From Acholeplasmataceae bacterium (GTDB lineage Bacteria > Bacillota_I > Bacilli_A > Acholeplasmatales > Acholeplasmataceae), in assembly GCA_016934015.1 (NCBI GenBank), contig JAFGTQ010000072.1:1-47794 (forward strand): a stretch of DNA of 47,794 bases, in the 5' to 3' direction. The notes under the pieces were generated by a model. That model did no database searches. It had not been told where the DNA came from and worked only from the letters and a program-made list of their open reading frames with translations. Shown here in pieces: positions 29,569 to 40,838 of this stretch; the stretch's first letter is position 1; each line of letters opens with the position of its first letter. The position numbers and the translations under genes were made by a program.

Positions 29569-30755
29569 TACTCATTAAATCCTTCTAAGCTTTTTAGAAC
29601 TTCACTAATACGTTCAATAGCTTGGTCGATTTGTTCTTTCGTATGTGTTGCTGTATAACTCGTACGAATCAAGCATTCACCGATAGGTGTTGCCGGTGGA
29701 ATAACTGGATTCACATATACACCTTGTTCAAATAATTTATTACATGCGACCATCGTGCGCATCGGCATATAAGTATAAATGGGGATAATGGGTGTTTTAG
29801 AATCTTTGATTTTTAGCCCCTTAGCTTTTAATCCCTGACGCATATATTCTGAAATGTCATGAAGTGCTTTAACACGTTCAGGTTCGCGTTTTAAAATTCT
29901 TAAGGCTTGGAGTGCTGCAGCAGCATTAGATGCTGGAATTGCTGCAGAAAATATATAAGGCCTTGAATTATGACGAATATAATCAACAACTTCATGACTA
30001 GCTGCAACATAACCACCTAAACTTGCAAGTGATTTAGAAAATGTTCCCATAATAATATCTACTTCGTTTTCAAGCCCAAAATGTTCAGCTGTGCCTCGCC
30101 CACATTCACCCATTACGCCTAAACCATGGGCATCATCGACCATCACACGTGCACCATATTTTTTGGCAAGTGCAACAATTTCTGGAAGTTTAGCAATTTC
30201 ACCGCTCATTGAAAAAACACCATCAGTGATGATTAATTTCCCTTTGTTTTCTGAAGCTTTAGCAAGCTTTTCTTCTAAATCATTCATATCTGAATGTTCA
30301 AAACGAACAACCTCTGCATAACTTAATCTTGTACCATCATAGATGGATGCATGATTTTCTTTGTCAGAAAAAATAATATCATTTCTTCCGGCAACAGCTG
30401 AAATAATACCGAGATTACTTTGAAATCCTGTACTAAAGATTGTACAATCTTCTTTGTTTAAAAACTCAGCAAGTTCAGCTTCAAATTGCTTATGCAAATT
30501 GAGTGTACCGTTTAAAAACCGGGATCCAGAAACCCCAGTACCATATTTTAATGTCGCGTCAACAGCAGCTTGAATAACTTCAGGATGAGAAGTTAATCCG
30601 AGATAGTTATTAGAACCAATCATGATGACTTCTCTACCTTCCATGTGAACTACTGTATCTTGTTTACTCGTAAGTTCATGAAAGTAAGGATAATATCCTG
30701 CTTCTTTTGCTTTTTTCGCTGTATCATATGCGTAAATTTTCTTAAATAAATCCAT
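29568..30755 (-). CDS. Serine palmitoyltransferase-like alpha-oxoamine synthase
   Basis: 395 aa, PLP-dependent fold type I. Stacking H135 (ENHASI), D207/H210 (VDDAHGLGVMG), PLP lysine K241 (MGTFSKSLASLGGY), and substrate-binding R near IRTSYTATHT. The stretch KYGTGVSGSRFLNGT (70-84) followed by L-x-LH matches serine palmitoyltransferases; KBL has GMASVRFICGT and BioF a GGSRLVSG-type sequence. Predicted reaction: L-serine + acyl-CoA to 3-ketosphinganine + CO2. First gene of SPT-SDR-FNT. A 2-amino-3-ketobutyrate ligase is the main alternative. Confidence 0.8.
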   Translation of the reverse strand: MDLFKKIYAYDTAKKAKEAGYYPYFHELTSKQDTVVHMEGREVIMIGSNNYLGLTSHPEVIQAAVDATLKYGTGVSGSRFLNGTLNLHKQFEAELAEFLNKEDCTIFSTGFQSNLGIISAVAGRNDIIFSDKENHASIYDGTRLSYAEVVRFEHSDMNDLEEKLAKASENKGKLIITDGVFSMSGEIAKLPEIVALAKKYGARVMVDDAHGLGVMGECGRGTAEHFGLENEVDIIMGTFSKSLASLGGYVAASHEVVDYIRHNSRPYIFSAAIPASNAAAALQALRILKREPERVKALHDISEYMRQGLKAKGLKIKDSKTPIIPIYTYMPMRTMVACNKLFEQGVYVNPVIPPATPIGECLIRTSYTATHTKEQIDQAIERISEVLKSLEGFNE

Positions 30756-30788
30756 GTCTATTCCTCATTTCAAAAAACGCCTAAATCT

Positions 30789-30794
30789 ATTATA
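30789..30794 (-). promoter_or_regulatory. Promoter -10 of the SPT-SDR-FNT operon
   Basis: TATAAT on the minus strand about 34 bp before the ATG; best -35 is TTGGCC at a wide 19 bp. A CCAAT/ATTGG half-site pair lies just upstream. Confidence 0.5.
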
Positions 30795-30847
30795 ATACAC
30801 AACCAATGATTTTGGCCAATAAAAACGACAAAACATTAAGGTGACAT

Positions 30848-30869
30848 AAAAAAAGGATATTAAATATCC
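30848..30869 (-). terminator. psuG terminator
   Basis: 6-bp stem GGATAT/ATATCC with a 3-nt loop (30855-30869), minus-strand run of seven T. Overlaps the psuG stop. Confidence 0.75.
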
Positions 30870-31795
30870 TCTTTTTTAGACGTTTTATATTTTTCATATT
30901 CGACTGCAATCTTTGATGCAATCAAAGCGTTGCTATAGACTAATTCAAGATTTGCATCAAGACTTTGACCTTCAGTTAAATCTTTTATTTTAGCTAACAA
31001 AAATGGTGTGGTCTCTTTTCCATAAATTCCTTTTTCTTTCGCTTCTTGAAGGGCTTTTTCAATCATTTTTTCGATATCTTTTCGATTCATCGAGTATTCT
31101 TCGGGTATTGGATTCGCAATCAATACACCACCTTTTAAACCAATATTCCATTTTGCGTGCATCAGAGCGGCAATGTCTTTTGCATCTTTCATCAAATAAT
31201 CTAATTCTAGACCACTATCTTTCGTGTAAAACGCTGGTAGTTCTTTGGTTTGATATCCCAATACTTCAACGCCTTTTGTTTCTAAATATTCAAGGGTTAA
31301 TTTTAAATCTAAAATTGCTTTAGCACCAGCACAAATTACGGCAACATTAATCTCTGAAAGTTCTTCTAAATCTCTTGAAATATCAAAAGTAATTTGACCT
31401 TCTCGATGGACCCCACCAATGCCGCCAGTCGCAAATATTTTAATACCCGCCATATTCGCAGCTAACATCGTCCCAGAAACAGTCGTTGCACCATCTCTTT
31501 TTTGAGATAAAACGTAACCAAAGTCTCTTTTACTCACTTTAATCACATCTTTGGCTTGTGCTAGATATTCAATTTCATCATCAGTTAAACCAATTTTAAT
31601 AACACCGTGTATAATAGCAATCGTTGCAGGAATCGCACCTTCATTTCGTATAATTGATTCAACTTTTTTTGCCATCTTGACATTTTCAGGATATGGCATA
31701 CCGTGTGTAATAATAGTTGATTCAAGTGCAACTACTGGTTGATGTTGGGCTAATGCTTTTTTTACATCCGGATGTATTTCAATATAATTCATCAT
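30860..31795 (-). CDS. psuG: Pseudouridine-5'-phosphate glycosidase
   Basis: 311 aa. IndA/PsuG family: ALESTIITHGMPYP near the N terminus, RDGATTVSGTMLAANMAGI, FATGGIGGVHR, AGAKAILDL with the catalytic Lys, and GGVLIANPIPEEY. Splits pseudouridine-5'-P into uracil and ribose-5-P; here the products could feed upp and rpiB, which are also in this window. GGAGG lies 6 nt before the first of two ATGs. Overlaps psuK by 17 bp. Confidence 0.93.
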   Translation of the reverse strand: MMNYIEIHPDVKKALAQHQPVVALESTIITHGMPYPENVKMAKKVESIIRNEGAIPATIAIIHGVIKIGLTDDEIEYLAQAKDVIKVSKRDFGYVLSQKRDGATTVSGTMLAANMAGIKIFATGGIGGVHREGQITFDISRDLEELSEINVAVICAGAKAILDLKLTLEYLETKGVEVLGYQTKELPAFYTKDSGLELDYLMKDAKDIAALMHAKWNIGLKGGVLIANPIPEEYSMNRKDIEKMIEKALQEAKEKGIYGKETTPFLLAKIKDLTEGQSLDANLELVYSNALIASKIAVEYEKYKTSKKEDI

Positions 31796-32690
31796 AGTTT
31801 TCCTCCATCATTTTTAATAAATGTTGTTTATTCATTTCTTTTGATACAGCATCTTCACTTTGAAGATTGATTGCTGCTGCAGCTAAACCAGCTTTTACTG
31901 GATCAAGATCATGCATTTTCGCATAAATAACACCTGCAAAAAAAGCATCACCTGCACCAGTTGTGTTTTTGATGATTGTATGAATTGGTTTCATTAATTC
32001 TTTTTTATCTTTTGTTTGATAAAACACGCCTTCGCTACCTAAAGTAATCATCACTTCTGAAACACCTTGTTGAATAAAATAGTGACCCAAATCATCCAGA
32101 GTCTTACCATCGGCAATCCGATAACCAGAAATTGCTTCTGCTTCGATTAAATTCATTTTTAAAAAATGGATATATTGGAGGTGATGTTGAATACGCATCG
32201 CTTTTTGACTTGATATTGTATCAACAAAAACAGGAACTTTCGCGGTTTGAAAAATATAATTAAGTGTTTCTTCAGACATATTGGTATCAACTACAATTAA
32301 ATCTGCAGGTGAAATGAACACATCTCTTGATGCTAAAGCTTCTTTATTCATCTTTTCAATTTCATCCATTAAGGCGACGCTGACTAAATCTTCACCGCTT
32401 TCATGAATCACTGAAATATATAAAGGCGTTTCATTGACTTCTATATAATTAATACACATCCCCAAATCACGGGCATGCTCATAAATCTCTTGACCCCAAA
32501 GGTCTTTACCTAATACTGTAATTAAAGTCGTATCAACACCACATCGAACTAAATTTTCAGCAATATTTCGACCTACACCACCAAAAGACCTTTTCATATA
32601 ACCTGGATTTGAATCATGTAGTTTCATTTTTTGATGTGGATATAAAAATAGATCAATGACTGCTCCACCGATAACTACTACTTTTTTCAT
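31779..32690 (-). CDS. psuK: Pseudouridine kinase (PfkB family)
   Basis: 303 aa ribokinase-like fold: N-terminal VVVIGGAVIDLF, RSFGGVGRNIAENL, and the C-terminal anion hole/catalytic base NTTGAGDAFFAGV. PfkB kinases vary in substrate; overlap with psuG makes pseudouridine the best call, giving pseudouridine-5'-P for PsuG. The ATG at 32690 (AAGGTG ahead) is preferred over the GTG at 32699. No pseudouridine transporter gene is adjacent. Confidence 0.87.
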   Translation of the reverse strand: MKKVVVIGGAVIDLFLYPHQKMKLHDSNPGYMKRSFGGVGRNIAENLVRCGVDTTLITVLGKDLWGQEIYEHARDLGMCINYIEVNETPLYISVIHESGEDLVSVALMDEIEKMNKEALASRDVFISPADLIVVDTNMSEETLNYIFQTAKVPVFVDTISSQKAMRIQHHLQYIHFLKMNLIEAEAISGYRIADGKTLDDLGHYFIQQGVSEVMITLGSEGVFYQTKDKKELMKPIHTIIKNTTGAGDAFFAGVIYAKMHDLDPVKAGLAAAAINLQSEDAVSKEMNKQHLLKMMEENYDELY

Positions 32691-32711
32691 AGAAATCACC
32701 TTCTTATCTCT

Positions 32712-32720
32712 ATTTTAGCA
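32712..32720 (-). promoter_or_regulatory. psuK-psuG promoter, extended -10
   Basis: TGCTAAAAT on the minus strand, directly downstream of the rpoC terminator; no good -35. Confidence 0.5.
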
Positions 32721-32754
32721 TAAAAAACCGCTATCCTTTTTCTGGATAACGGTT
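32721..32754 (-). terminator. rpoBC terminator
   Basis: 11-bp stem AACCGTTATCC/GGATAGCGGTT (one G-U) with 7-nt loop, T-run on the minus strand at 32727-32722. Confidence 0.9.
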
Positions 32755-32759
32755 TAATA

Positions 32760-35700
32760 TTAAAATTCTAATTCTTCCTCTTCGGTATACGTATTTCCAC
32801 GATCATAATTAAATAATGATTCTCTTAGAATACCTGTACCTGCTGGAATGAGTCCACCAATGATGACATTTTCTTTAAGTCCATGGAGTTCATCCGTTTT
32901 ACCTTTAATTGCAGCATCCGTTAAGATACGTGTTGTTTCTTGGAAAGATGCAGCTGACAAGAATGAATCACTGCGTAGAGATGCTCTTGTAATACCTAAT
33001 AGAATTGGTCTTCCAACTGCAGGACGTTTGAATTCACTAAATGCTTTCTTATTGGCGCGTTTGAATTCAGAAACAGACACTTCAGTACCTGGAAGTAATT
33101 CGGTATCGCCTTCGGTAACAATCGAAATTCGACGCAACATTTGACGAATGATTAATTCGATATGTTTATCACTAATTTCTACACCTTGTGCACGATAAAC
33201 TTTTTGAACTTCTTCTAGGATATACATTTCAGCGGCTTCAGCAGAAACAACTCTAAGTAATTCTTTAGGACTAATAGAACCTGGTGTAAGTCTTTGACCA
33301 GCTTTCACTGAAGAACCTTTTCTAACAAAAGCTTCGATATTTGGATCTACAGTGTATTTATATTCTTTATCTTGTGCATCGACGACGGTAATAATTGAAA
33401 TACCACCACGTTGACGATCAATCGATTTAACTTTACCATCAACTTCACTAATGACCGCTTTACCTTTTGGATTACGGGCTTCGAAAAGTTCTTGAATACG
33501 TGGAAGACCTTGTGTAATGTCAGATGCTGATGCAACCCCACCAGTATGGAAGGTTCTCATGGTTAACTGAGTACCAGGTTCACCAATTGATTGAGCAGCT
33601 ACAACACCAACGGCTTCACCGACTTCAACTCTCGTGTTCGTTGCTAAGTTTCTACCATAGCACTTCGCACATACACCATTTTCTGAATTACATGTGAGGT
33701 TACTACGGATTTCAACGCTCTTGATTTCAGCGTTAATGATTTGATGGCCAATTTCTTCAGTAATAAGTTCATTACGATGAACTAAAACTGCTTTTGTTTT
33801 TGGATGTGTAACATCTTTACTTGCATAACGACCAACGATACGATCATATAATGGAACGATTTCTTTGGTGTCATCCATAACAGAAGACATCACAACACCT
33901 TTTTCAGTACCACAATCTTCATCAACCACAATGACATCTTGGCTAACGTCAACTAAACGACGTGTTAAGTATCCAGATTCAGCAGTTTTTAACGCTGTAT
34001 CTGTAGAACCTTTGCGGGCACCATGGGTTGAAATAAAGAACTCTGACACGGTTAAACCTTCTCTAAATGATGCTTGTACTGGAACTTCAATTGTTTCACC
34101 CTTAGGGTTACTCATGAGTCCACGCATACCAGCAAGCTGTGCGAAGTTTGATGCATTACCACGGGCACCAGAATCTGACATCATATAAATATTATTATCT
34201 TTATCAAACTCTTCCATTAAGCCTTTTTGGATATCATCACGTGCTTCACGCCATTGTTTAATAACGAGTTCACGACGTTCGCTATCGGTTAACATACCAT
34301 CTTCATACCAAGATGTAATTTCTTCAATGTTTTGATTTGTTAATTCGATACGTTCAGCCTTTTTAGAATACACATTAATATCAGCAAACGATACGGTAAT
34401 ACCGGCGACTGTTGAATATTTGAATCCTAAATCTTTTAAGCGGTCAAGCATCTTCGATGTTTCACTTATATGTAATTGCTTAAAGACTTGTGCAATAATT
34501 TGTGATAAGAATTTCTTTTTAAAAGGTCCTGGAATTGGAATGTGTTTTAATGCTTCTTTTGGATTTTGACCTTTCGCCATAAAATAGATATCTGGTGTTT
34601 GTTTTTCTAAGTTTTCAACAGTAGGTTCATTTAAGTAAGGGAATGTTGGCGGTAGAATACGATTGAAAATGAGCTTACCTAATGTTGTCACTAAATATTT
34701 ATTTTGTTGTGTTTCAGAGAAATTTTGATGGATTGATTTTGGTTCAATTAAAATACGTGTGTGTAATCCAATTTCACCTTGTTGATATGCCATGTAAGCT
34801 TCATCAAAACTGATGAAGAAATGACCTTCATTACGATGCTTAATTTGGTGTTCTTTTTGGCGTTCTTCTGAGCGATAACCACCAAGTGTACGATGTAATG
34901 ATTCTTCAATCGTTAAATAATAGTTTCCTAAAACCATATCTTGAGATGGTGTAACAACTGGCTTACCATCTTTAGGGTTAAGAATGTTATTAGAAGCAAG
35001 CATTAAGAGTCTAGCTTCAGCTTGTGCTTCGTGAGAAAGTGGAACGTGGACAGCCATTTGGTCACCATCAAAATCCGCGTTAAACGCTGGGGTAACAAGT
35101 GGATGTAGACGAATCGCTTTACCATCAATCAATTTAGGTTCAAATGCTTGAATACCAAGTCTATGAAGTGTTGGTGCACGGTTTAGTAATACTGGATGTT
35201 CTTTCACAACCTTTTCTAAAGCTGCCCAAACATCATCATCCATCTTTTCGTATTTACTATTTGCATTTTTCTTAGCATTAGCATCATTTCCAGAAAGCTT
35301 TTGAAGTTCTCTTAAGACGAATGGCTTGAATAAAATAATGGCCATTTCTCTTGGGATACCACATTGATACATTTCTAAGTCTGGCCCAACAATAATTACG
35401 GAACGTCCTGAATAATCAACACGTTTACCAAGTAAGTTTTGTCTAAAGCGGCCTTGCTTACCACGTAACATATCGGATAATGATTTTAAGTGACGGTTAC
35501 GCTCAACGGCTGCTTTTTTGCCACGTTTTGCATTATCAAATAAAGCATCAACAGCTTCTTGAAGCATACGTTTTTCATTTTTTGTAATCAAACGTGGTGC
35601 CATTTGTTCTTTTTGCTTCTTCAAACGGTTATTACGGTTAAGAATACGACGATAAAGATCATTTAAATCGGTTGTCGCAAATCTTCCACCATCTAAAGCA

Positions 35701-36908
35701 ACCATTGGACGAAGATCTGGTGGAATGACTGGAATTACATCCATGACCATCCATTCAGGTTTATTATCTGAATTGTTGAAAGCTTCAACAACTTCTAAAC
35801 GTTTAATAATCTTTTCACGTTTTTGTTTAGAACTTGTTTTTAACTTTTTGCGTAATGATTTAACTTCTTTATCCAAATCAAGTTCTTGAAGTAATTTTTT
35901 TACAGCTTCAGCACCTGTTAAGGCAGTAAAACGGCTACCATATTCTTCAGTTAATGCACTGTAATCTTGTTCAGATAAGATTTGTTTACGAGCAAGTGGT
36001 GCAGTTCCTGGATCTGTAACAATATAAGATGCATGATATACAACTTCTTCTAGTGCTTTCGCTTTAATGCCTAATAAGATCGCAAGACGTGAGGGTGAGT
36101 TTTTCAAATACCATGTATGAACAACTGGAGCTTCTAGTTCAATATGCCCCATGCGTTCTCTGCGAACTTTAGATTCAGTAATTTCAATGCCACACTTTTG
36201 ACAAATTTGGCCTTTATTACCACTTTGTTTTTTTCCGCATGCGCATTGATAATCTCTTGTAGGTCCAAAGATTTGTTCACAAAATAATCCACCAATTTCA
36301 GGTTTAGATGTCCGGTAGTTAATGGTTTCGTGTGTCTTCACTTCACCATAAGACCATTGTCTAATTTCATCAGGTGATGCTAAACGAATCTTTAAATGAC
36401 TATAAGTACGACTGCCATAGCCTTTACGAATTGGTTGAACATGACGATGAATTCGTTCTTGAAGATCAATATCTACGATTGGATCAACAATCTCTTCAAC
36501 TTCAACAACTTCTTCTTCAACATGAACATGCTCTTTTAACGCATCAAAACCATATAATTCTAAGATTTGATTGATTTCTTGACGTAGGATAAGATCATCT
36601 TCAAACATGTGATAAAGTGTATGACGATCAAATTCAAGGAATTCTTTTAAATCTTGAATATGGGCATTGGTTAAAATTTCTACCGCTTCATTGCTTAAAT
36701 TTAAATTATCCAAACTTCTTGGTAATGCATAACGTCTTAATATTGTTTTAATTTCTTCGTATGTATCACCTAAAAGCATGCTTAATTCTTTTAAATTAAA
36801 TGTGTTAAAATCCTCAAGTTGATCAATCCCAGAGAGCTTAAGGGCTTTAAGGGCGTCTTCTGATAGCTTTAATGATTCAACTTTAAGTGTTAATTTTTCT
36901 TTAGCCAT
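32760..36908 (-). CDS. rpoC: RNA polymerase subunit beta' with N-terminal alpha-CTD-like extension
   Basis: 1382 aa against about 1200 in Bacillus. The ordinary beta' start corresponds to about residue 170 ([17 protein letters not shown]). Then come the zinc ribbon (CACGK...CQKCG), active site [12 protein letters not shown], bridge/trigger helix region [17 protein letters not shown], and second zinc site [11 protein letters not shown]. Residues 9-62 and 67-122 are two helical repeats resembling alpha-CTD HhH domains ([32 protein letters not shown]), joined to the core by an acidic linker (129-145). ATG at 36908 with AAAGGAGGG ahead overlaps the rpoB TGA by one base. No internal start suits a shorter form. 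Confidence 0.97.
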   Translation of the reverse strand: MAKEKLTLKVESLKLSEDALKALKLSGIDQLEDFNTFNLKELSMLLGDTYEEIKTILRRYALPRSLDNLNLSNEAVEILTNAHIQDLKEFLEFDRHTLYHMFEDDLILRQEINQILELYGFDALKEHVHVEEEVVEVEEIVDPIVDIDLQERIHRHVQPIRKGYGSRTYSHLKIRLASPDEIRQWSYGEVKTHETINYRTSKPEIGGLFCEQIFGPTRDYQCACGKKQSGNKGQICQKCGIEITESKVRRERMGHIELEAPVVHTWYLKNSPSRLAILLGIKAKALEEVVYHASYIVTDPGTAPLARKQILSEQDYSALTEEYGSRFTALTGAEAVKKLLQELDLDKEVKSLRKKLKTSSKQKREKIIKRLEVVEAFNNSDNKPEWMVMDVIPVIPPDLRPMVALDGGRFATTDLNDLYRRILNRNNRLKKQKEQMAPRLITKNEKRMLQEAVDALFDNAKRGKKAAVERNRHLKSLSDMLRGKQGRFRQNLLGKRVDYSGRSVIIVGPDLEMYQCGIPREMAIILFKPFVLRELQKLSGNDANAKKNANSKYEKMDDDVWAALEKVVKEHPVLLNRAPTLHRLGIQAFEPKLIDGKAIRLHPLVTPAFNADFDGDQMAVHVPLSHEAQAEARLLMLASNNILNPKDGKPVVTPSQDMVLGNYYLTIEESLHRTLGGYRSEERQKEHQIKHRNEGHFFISFDEAYMAYQQGEIGLHTRILIEPKSIHQNFSETQQNKYLVTTLGKLIFNRILPPTFPYLNEPTVENLEKQTPDIYFMAKGQNPKEALKHIPIPGPFKKKFLSQIIAQVFKQLHISETSKMLDRLKDLGFKYSTVAGITVSFADINVYSKKAERIELTNQNIEEITSWYEDGMLTDSERRELVIKQWREARDDIQKGLMEEFDKDNNIYMMSDSGARGNASNFAQLAGMRGLMSNPKGETIEVPVQASFREGLTVSEFFISTHGARKGSTDTALKTAESGYLTRRLVDVSQDVIVVDEDCGTEKGVVMSSVMDDTKEIVPLYDRIVGRYASKDVTHPKTKAVLVHRNELITEEIGHQIINAEIKSVEIRSNLTCNSENGVCAKCYGRNLATNTRVEVGEAVGVVAAQSIGEPGTQLTMRTFHTGGVASASDITQGLPRIQELFEARNPKGKAVISEVDGKVKSIDRQRGGISIITVVDAQDKEYKYTVDPNIEAFVRKGSSVKAGQRLTPGSISPKELLRVVSAEAAEMYILEEVQKVYRAQGVEISDKHIELIIRQMLRRISIVTEGDTELLPGTEVSVSEFKRANKKAFSEFKRPAVGRPILLGITRASLRSDSFLSAASFQETTRILTDAAIKGKTDELHGLKENVIIGGLIPAGTGILRESLFNYDRGNTYTEEEELEF

Positions 36909-39900
36909 CAACGGAACCCTCCTTTAAAGCGATTAGTTGTGTGATCCACTAATGATTTTTCAGCTTCATTCTCACCGGTTGTCGCATCAATCAACTCTAC
37001 ATATAATCCAAGCGCTTGTAGTTCGCGCGTTAATACCCTGAATGATTCAGGGATGCTTGCCTGTGGAATAGGTTTATCATGCGTAATTGACGCATAAACT
37101 TTATTTCTTCCTAACATATCATCTGATTTAACAGTTAGCATTTCTTGCAAGGTATGAGCTGCACCATAAGCATAGAGTGCCCATACTTCCATTTCCCCGA
37201 AACGTTGACCACCATTTTGAGCTTTACCACCCATTGGTTGTTGTGTCACTAAGGTATATGGTCCAACAGAGCGTGCATGTAGTTTATCATCGACCATGTG
37301 TGATAGTTTAATCATATACATGACACCGACAGAAATACGGTTTTCATATGGTTGACCAGTTCTACCATCATATAAAACGGTTTTACCATCTGGTTCAATA
37401 CCAGCTTCAGCCATAATTGTTTTTAAATCGTGATCATCAACACCATCGAATACTGGGGTTGCGATTTTCACATTTAAATGTTTAGCTGCAATCCCTAAGT
37501 GGATTTCAAGAATCTGTCCGATATTCATACGAGATGGAACCCCAAGTGGGTTTAACATGATGTCAACAGGTGTACCATCTGCCATATATGGCATGTCTTC
37601 GCGAGGTAAAATCTTAGATATAACGCCTTTATTACCATGGCGTCCTGCCATTTTATCCCCTTCAGAAATCTTACGTTTTTTCGCAACATAAACGCGAATG
37701 GATTCATTGACACCACTTGGTAGTGCATCACCATTTTTCTTTGAGAAATATTGAATTGATTGAACAACACCACCACCACCATGTGGTACACGGAGTGATG
37801 AGTCACGATATTCTCTTGATTTTTCACCAATGACAGCGTGAATTAATTTTTCGGATGGACTTGGTTCGAAAAAGCCTTTTGGTGTAATCTTACCAACTAA
37901 AATGTCGCCTTCTCTTACTTCAGAACCCGGAATAATAATCCCACGTTCATCTAAATTCTTTAATGCATCAAGTCCCGCATTTGGAACTTCACGCGTAATT
38001 TCTTCACGACCAGAACCTGTTTTAAGTTCTCTCGTTTCAATTTCATATTCATCGATATGAATCGATGTATAAACGTCATCACGAACAAGATCTTCACTCA
38101 TGATAATCGCATCTTCATAGTTGTATCCTTCCCAAGTCATGAATGCAACTGTGACATTACGTCCAAGCGCTAATTCACCCTTGTCAGTAGAAGGACCATC
38201 GGCGATAACATCGCCCTTTTCAACATATTCACCTGCAAAAACGATTGGTTTTTGTAAAACACATGTATCTTGGTTTGATCTAAAGAAACGAATAAGTTCA
38301 TATGTCACTGAATCAGCCATTCCATAATCTGCTAATGTTTTTGCTTGTTCAAAAGTAAATGGTTTTTTAGGATCATAAATGACATGATCACCCACAACAA
38401 GTTTTTGATCAGGTTCTGGAGTAATCACAATTTTTGCAGCATCTGCATATGTCACAAAACCAGTGGTTTGAGACACAATAACGGATCCAGAGTCTTTTGC
38501 AGCACGATATTCAATACCCGTACCAACAATTGGTGATTCTGGTTTTAATAAAGGTACTGCTTGACGTTGCATGTTAGCACCCATGAGTGCACGAGAAGCA
38601 TCATCATGTTCCAAGAATGGAATTGTTGAGGTTGCTACAGATACAATTTGCTTAGGTGAAACGTCCATGTATGTGATTTCTTCAGGTTCAAAGACTGAAG
38701 TTTCACCACGGAAACGTCCAATGACACGTTCTGATTTAATCGTACCGTCTTCAGCAAGATCAGTAGCTGCGGATGCAATAATTTCATCATATTCTTCATC
38801 TGCAGTTAAATATTGGAATTGTGAAGTGACGATGTTTTTACCTGCACTACGATCCACCATTAAATAAGGTGTTTGAATAAATCCATATTGGTCAACTTTA
38901 CCGTAACTTGCAAGTGAACTGATTAAGCCAATTGATGGACCTTCTGGTGTTTCAATTGGACAAATACGACCATAGTGAGAGTTATGAACGTCACGAACTT
39001 CAACGCCTGCACGATCTCTCGCTAAACCACCAGTACCCAATGCTGAAACACGACGTTTTTGAGTGAGTTCTGCAAGTGGATTAATTTGATCCATGAACTG
39101 TGAAAGTTGTGAGGATCCAAAGAATGTTTTAATGGCACCAGCAAGTGGTGTCATATTAATAATATTTGAAGGTGCAGCATCAGCAAACGTTGTAGTAGAC
39201 ATCTTATCTTTGATGTTTTTCTCTGCACGTGCTAAACCAATTCTAAATTGATTTTTCAAAAGTTCGCCAATTAGTCTTAAACGACGATTTCCTAAATGGT
39301 CAATATCATCGGTGCTTCCTAATCCATCATAAAGATTTAAATAATAACTCATTGAAGCGATAACATCGGATAATGTGATGTATTCTTTCGTTTCTCTTTG
39401 GTCATTACCAATAACTTTTACTTCATAGATGCGACCAGTTTCTGGATCTTTTACAGTCACTTCTACGGCTTCGACAATAACGCCTTCGCGTTCTCTTTCT
39501 TTTTCGTAAACATCACGACCTAAGAAATATTTAATCACTTTTTCATCGAGTGATTGACGGTTTCTGCGTAGAATGGCGAGCATATCTTCATTTACTTCCG
39601 TATTTTTGCTGACAATGACTTCACCGGTACGTAGGTTTATAATGTTTTCCTTCGCATAAAGAGTATCGCCACCATCTGGAAGATTAATCGCGAGAATTTC
39701 ATCTGGAGTTTCATTTTGAAGTGAATCTTCTTTTGAGATAACTTCAGTTCTCAATGCATCACGATGATCCTTAAGTAGTTTCACGATTTCTTTTGTGACT
39801 TCAGTTTCAGCTGGAACTAAAATTTCTCCAGTTGTTGGATTAACGATGTCATGTGCAGTATATGCGCCTAAGATGCGATTTAACACATCTAGCTTCTTGT

Positions 39901-40729
39901 TAAATTTATAACGACCAACAGCTGCTAAATCATAACGACGACGTTCAAAAAGACGCATCCGAATAAATTCGCGGGCAGCATCCGCTGGTACTTTTTCACC
40001 TTGACGAAGTTTAGAATAAAGATCAATAATTGCTTCGTCAGAGTTTTTAGTTTCATCTTTATCGAAAGTCGCATCTAAATAAGTTGACTTACCGAAAAGT
40101 TCATAAATATCTTTTTTCTTAGAAAGACCTAAAGCACGCATCATGGTTGTCATTGGAACTTTCTTTGAACGGTCAAGCTTAGCATACATGATATTCTTAG
40201 AACCTAGTTCATATTCTAACCATGCACCACGCGTTGGAATCACTTGTGCCATATATTTGACTTGATTCAATTTCTTATCAAGTTCACTTGTAAAATACGC
40301 ACCAGCGGATCGAATAATTTGAGAAACAACGACGCGTTCAGCACCGTTGATGACAAATGTTCCAGATGGTGTCATATATGGGATTTCACACATAAGTACA
40401 ACATTTTCTCTGACTTCGCCAGTAACAGCATTTTCGAGCTTAACACGCGCTGAAAGTTGTTTTGCATAATTAACATCTCTTAGCTTCGATTGTTCAATAT
40501 TATATTTTGGTTCAGCTAAAAAATGCTCTTCAAAATAGAGCTTTAAATCACCATTATGGCCTTCAATAGGTGATATGTCGTCTAATAATTCCTTAATGCC
40601 TTGATCGATAAACCACTTAAAAGACTTGGTCTGTATTTCGATCAAGTCTGGCAAGTCAATGTCATAACGCATTCTGGAGTAATTCCGGCGCTCAGCTTTC
40701 TTACCGTATTTTACGGTTTGATATCCCAT
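36908..40729 (-). CDS. rpoB: RNA polymerase subunit beta
   Basis: 1273 aa. Rifampicin-pocket region [18 protein letters not shown] then [45 protein letters not shown], and C-terminal [18 protein letters not shown]. The residue equivalent to E. coli His526 is Gln (codon 39061-39059). The lobe segment contains two copies of a TGEIL/TGEVI...TEV module (about 39553-39646 and 39765-39849). ATG at 40729 has AGGAG 8 nt ahead; the GTG at 40738 overlaps that SD. Ends in TGA. Confidence 0.98.
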   Translation of the reverse strand: MGYQTVKYGKKAERRNYSRMRYDIDLPDLIEIQTKSFKWFIDQGIKELLDDISPIEGHNGDLKLYFEEHFLAEPKYNIEQSKLRDVNYAKQLSARVKLENAVTGEVRENVVLMCEIPYMTPSGTFVINGAERVVVSQIIRSAGAYFTSELDKKLNQVKYMAQVIPTRGAWLEYELGSKNIMYAKLDRSKKVPMTTMMRALGLSKKKDIYELFGKSTYLDATFDKDETKNSDEAIIDLYSKLRQGEKVPADAAREFIRMRLFERRRYDLAAVGRYKFNKKLDVLNRILGAYTAHDIVNPTTGEILVPAETEVTKEIVKLLKDHRDALRTEVISKEDSLQNETPDEILAINLPDGGDTLYAKENIINLRTGEVIVSKNTEVNEDMLAILRRNRQSLDEKVIKYFLGRDVYEKEREREGVIVEAVEVTVKDPETGRIYEVKVIGNDQRETKEYITLSDVIASMSYYLNLYDGLGSTDDIDHLGNRRLRLIGELLKNQFRIGLARAEKNIKDKMSTTTFADAAPSNIINMTPLAGAIKTFFGSSQLSQFMDQINPLAELTQKRRVSALGTGGLARDRAGVEVRDVHNSHYGRICPIETPEGPSIGLISSLASYGKVDQYGFIQTPYLMVDRSAGKNIVTSQFQYLTADEEYDEIIASAATDLAEDGTIKSERVIGRFRGETSVFEPEEITYMDVSPKQIVSVATSTIPFLEHDDASRALMGANMQRQAVPLLKPESPIVGTGIEYRAAKDSGSVIVSQTTGFVTYADAAKIVITPEPDQKLVVGDHVIYDPKKPFTFEQAKTLADYGMADSVTYELIRFFRSNQDTCVLQKPIVFAGEYVEKGDVIADGPSTDKGELALGRNVTVAFMTWEGYNYEDAIIMSEDLVRDDVYTSIHIDEYEIETRELKTGSGREEITREVPNAGLDALKNLDERGIIIPGSEVREGDILVGKITPKGFFEPSPSEKLIHAVIGEKSREYRDSSLRVPHGGGGVVQSIQYFSKKNGDALPSGVNESIRVYVAKKRKISEGDKMAGRHGNKGVISKILPREDMPYMADGTPVDIMLNPLGVPSRMNIGQILEIHLGIAAKHLNVKIATPVFDGVDDHDLKTIMAEAGIEPDGKTVLYDGRTGQPYENRISVGVMYMIKLSHMVDDKLHARSVGPYTLVTQQPMGGKAQNGGQRFGEMEVWALYAYGAAHTLQEMLTVKSDDMLGRNKVYASITHDKPIPQASIPESFRVLTRELQALGLYVELIDATTGENEAEKSLVDHTTNRFKGGFR

Positions 40730-40809
40730 AATCCACACTCCTATCGTATTTGGAAAATCGTAAATCGTATCTCAATAAATGATAAAATCACATTATTATG
40801 CATTTAATA

Positions 40810-40838
40810 ATAATAACACATCATTTGTAAATAGTCAA
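40810..40838 (-). promoter_or_regulatory. rpoBC promoter
   Basis: -35 TTGACT (40838-40833), 17-bp spacer, extended -10 TGTTATTAT (TATTAT 40815-40810). Overlaps the ybxB stop codon. The leader to rpoB is about 75 nt and contains three TACGAT repeats. Confidence 0.8.

Noticed and set aside
29568-30755. 2-amino-3-ketobutyrate CoA ligase (kbl) or 8-amino-7-oxononanoate synthase (bioF)
   Set aside because: The substrate-binding stretch GVSGSRFLNGT is of serine palmitoyltransferase type, no threonine dehydrogenase or biotin genes are nearby, and the partner is an SDR.
36414-36908. RpoC extension as a mis-called start
   Set aside because: The upstream ATG has the only good SD and is coupled to the rpoB stop, and no suitable start codon was found near the ordinary beta' N terminus.
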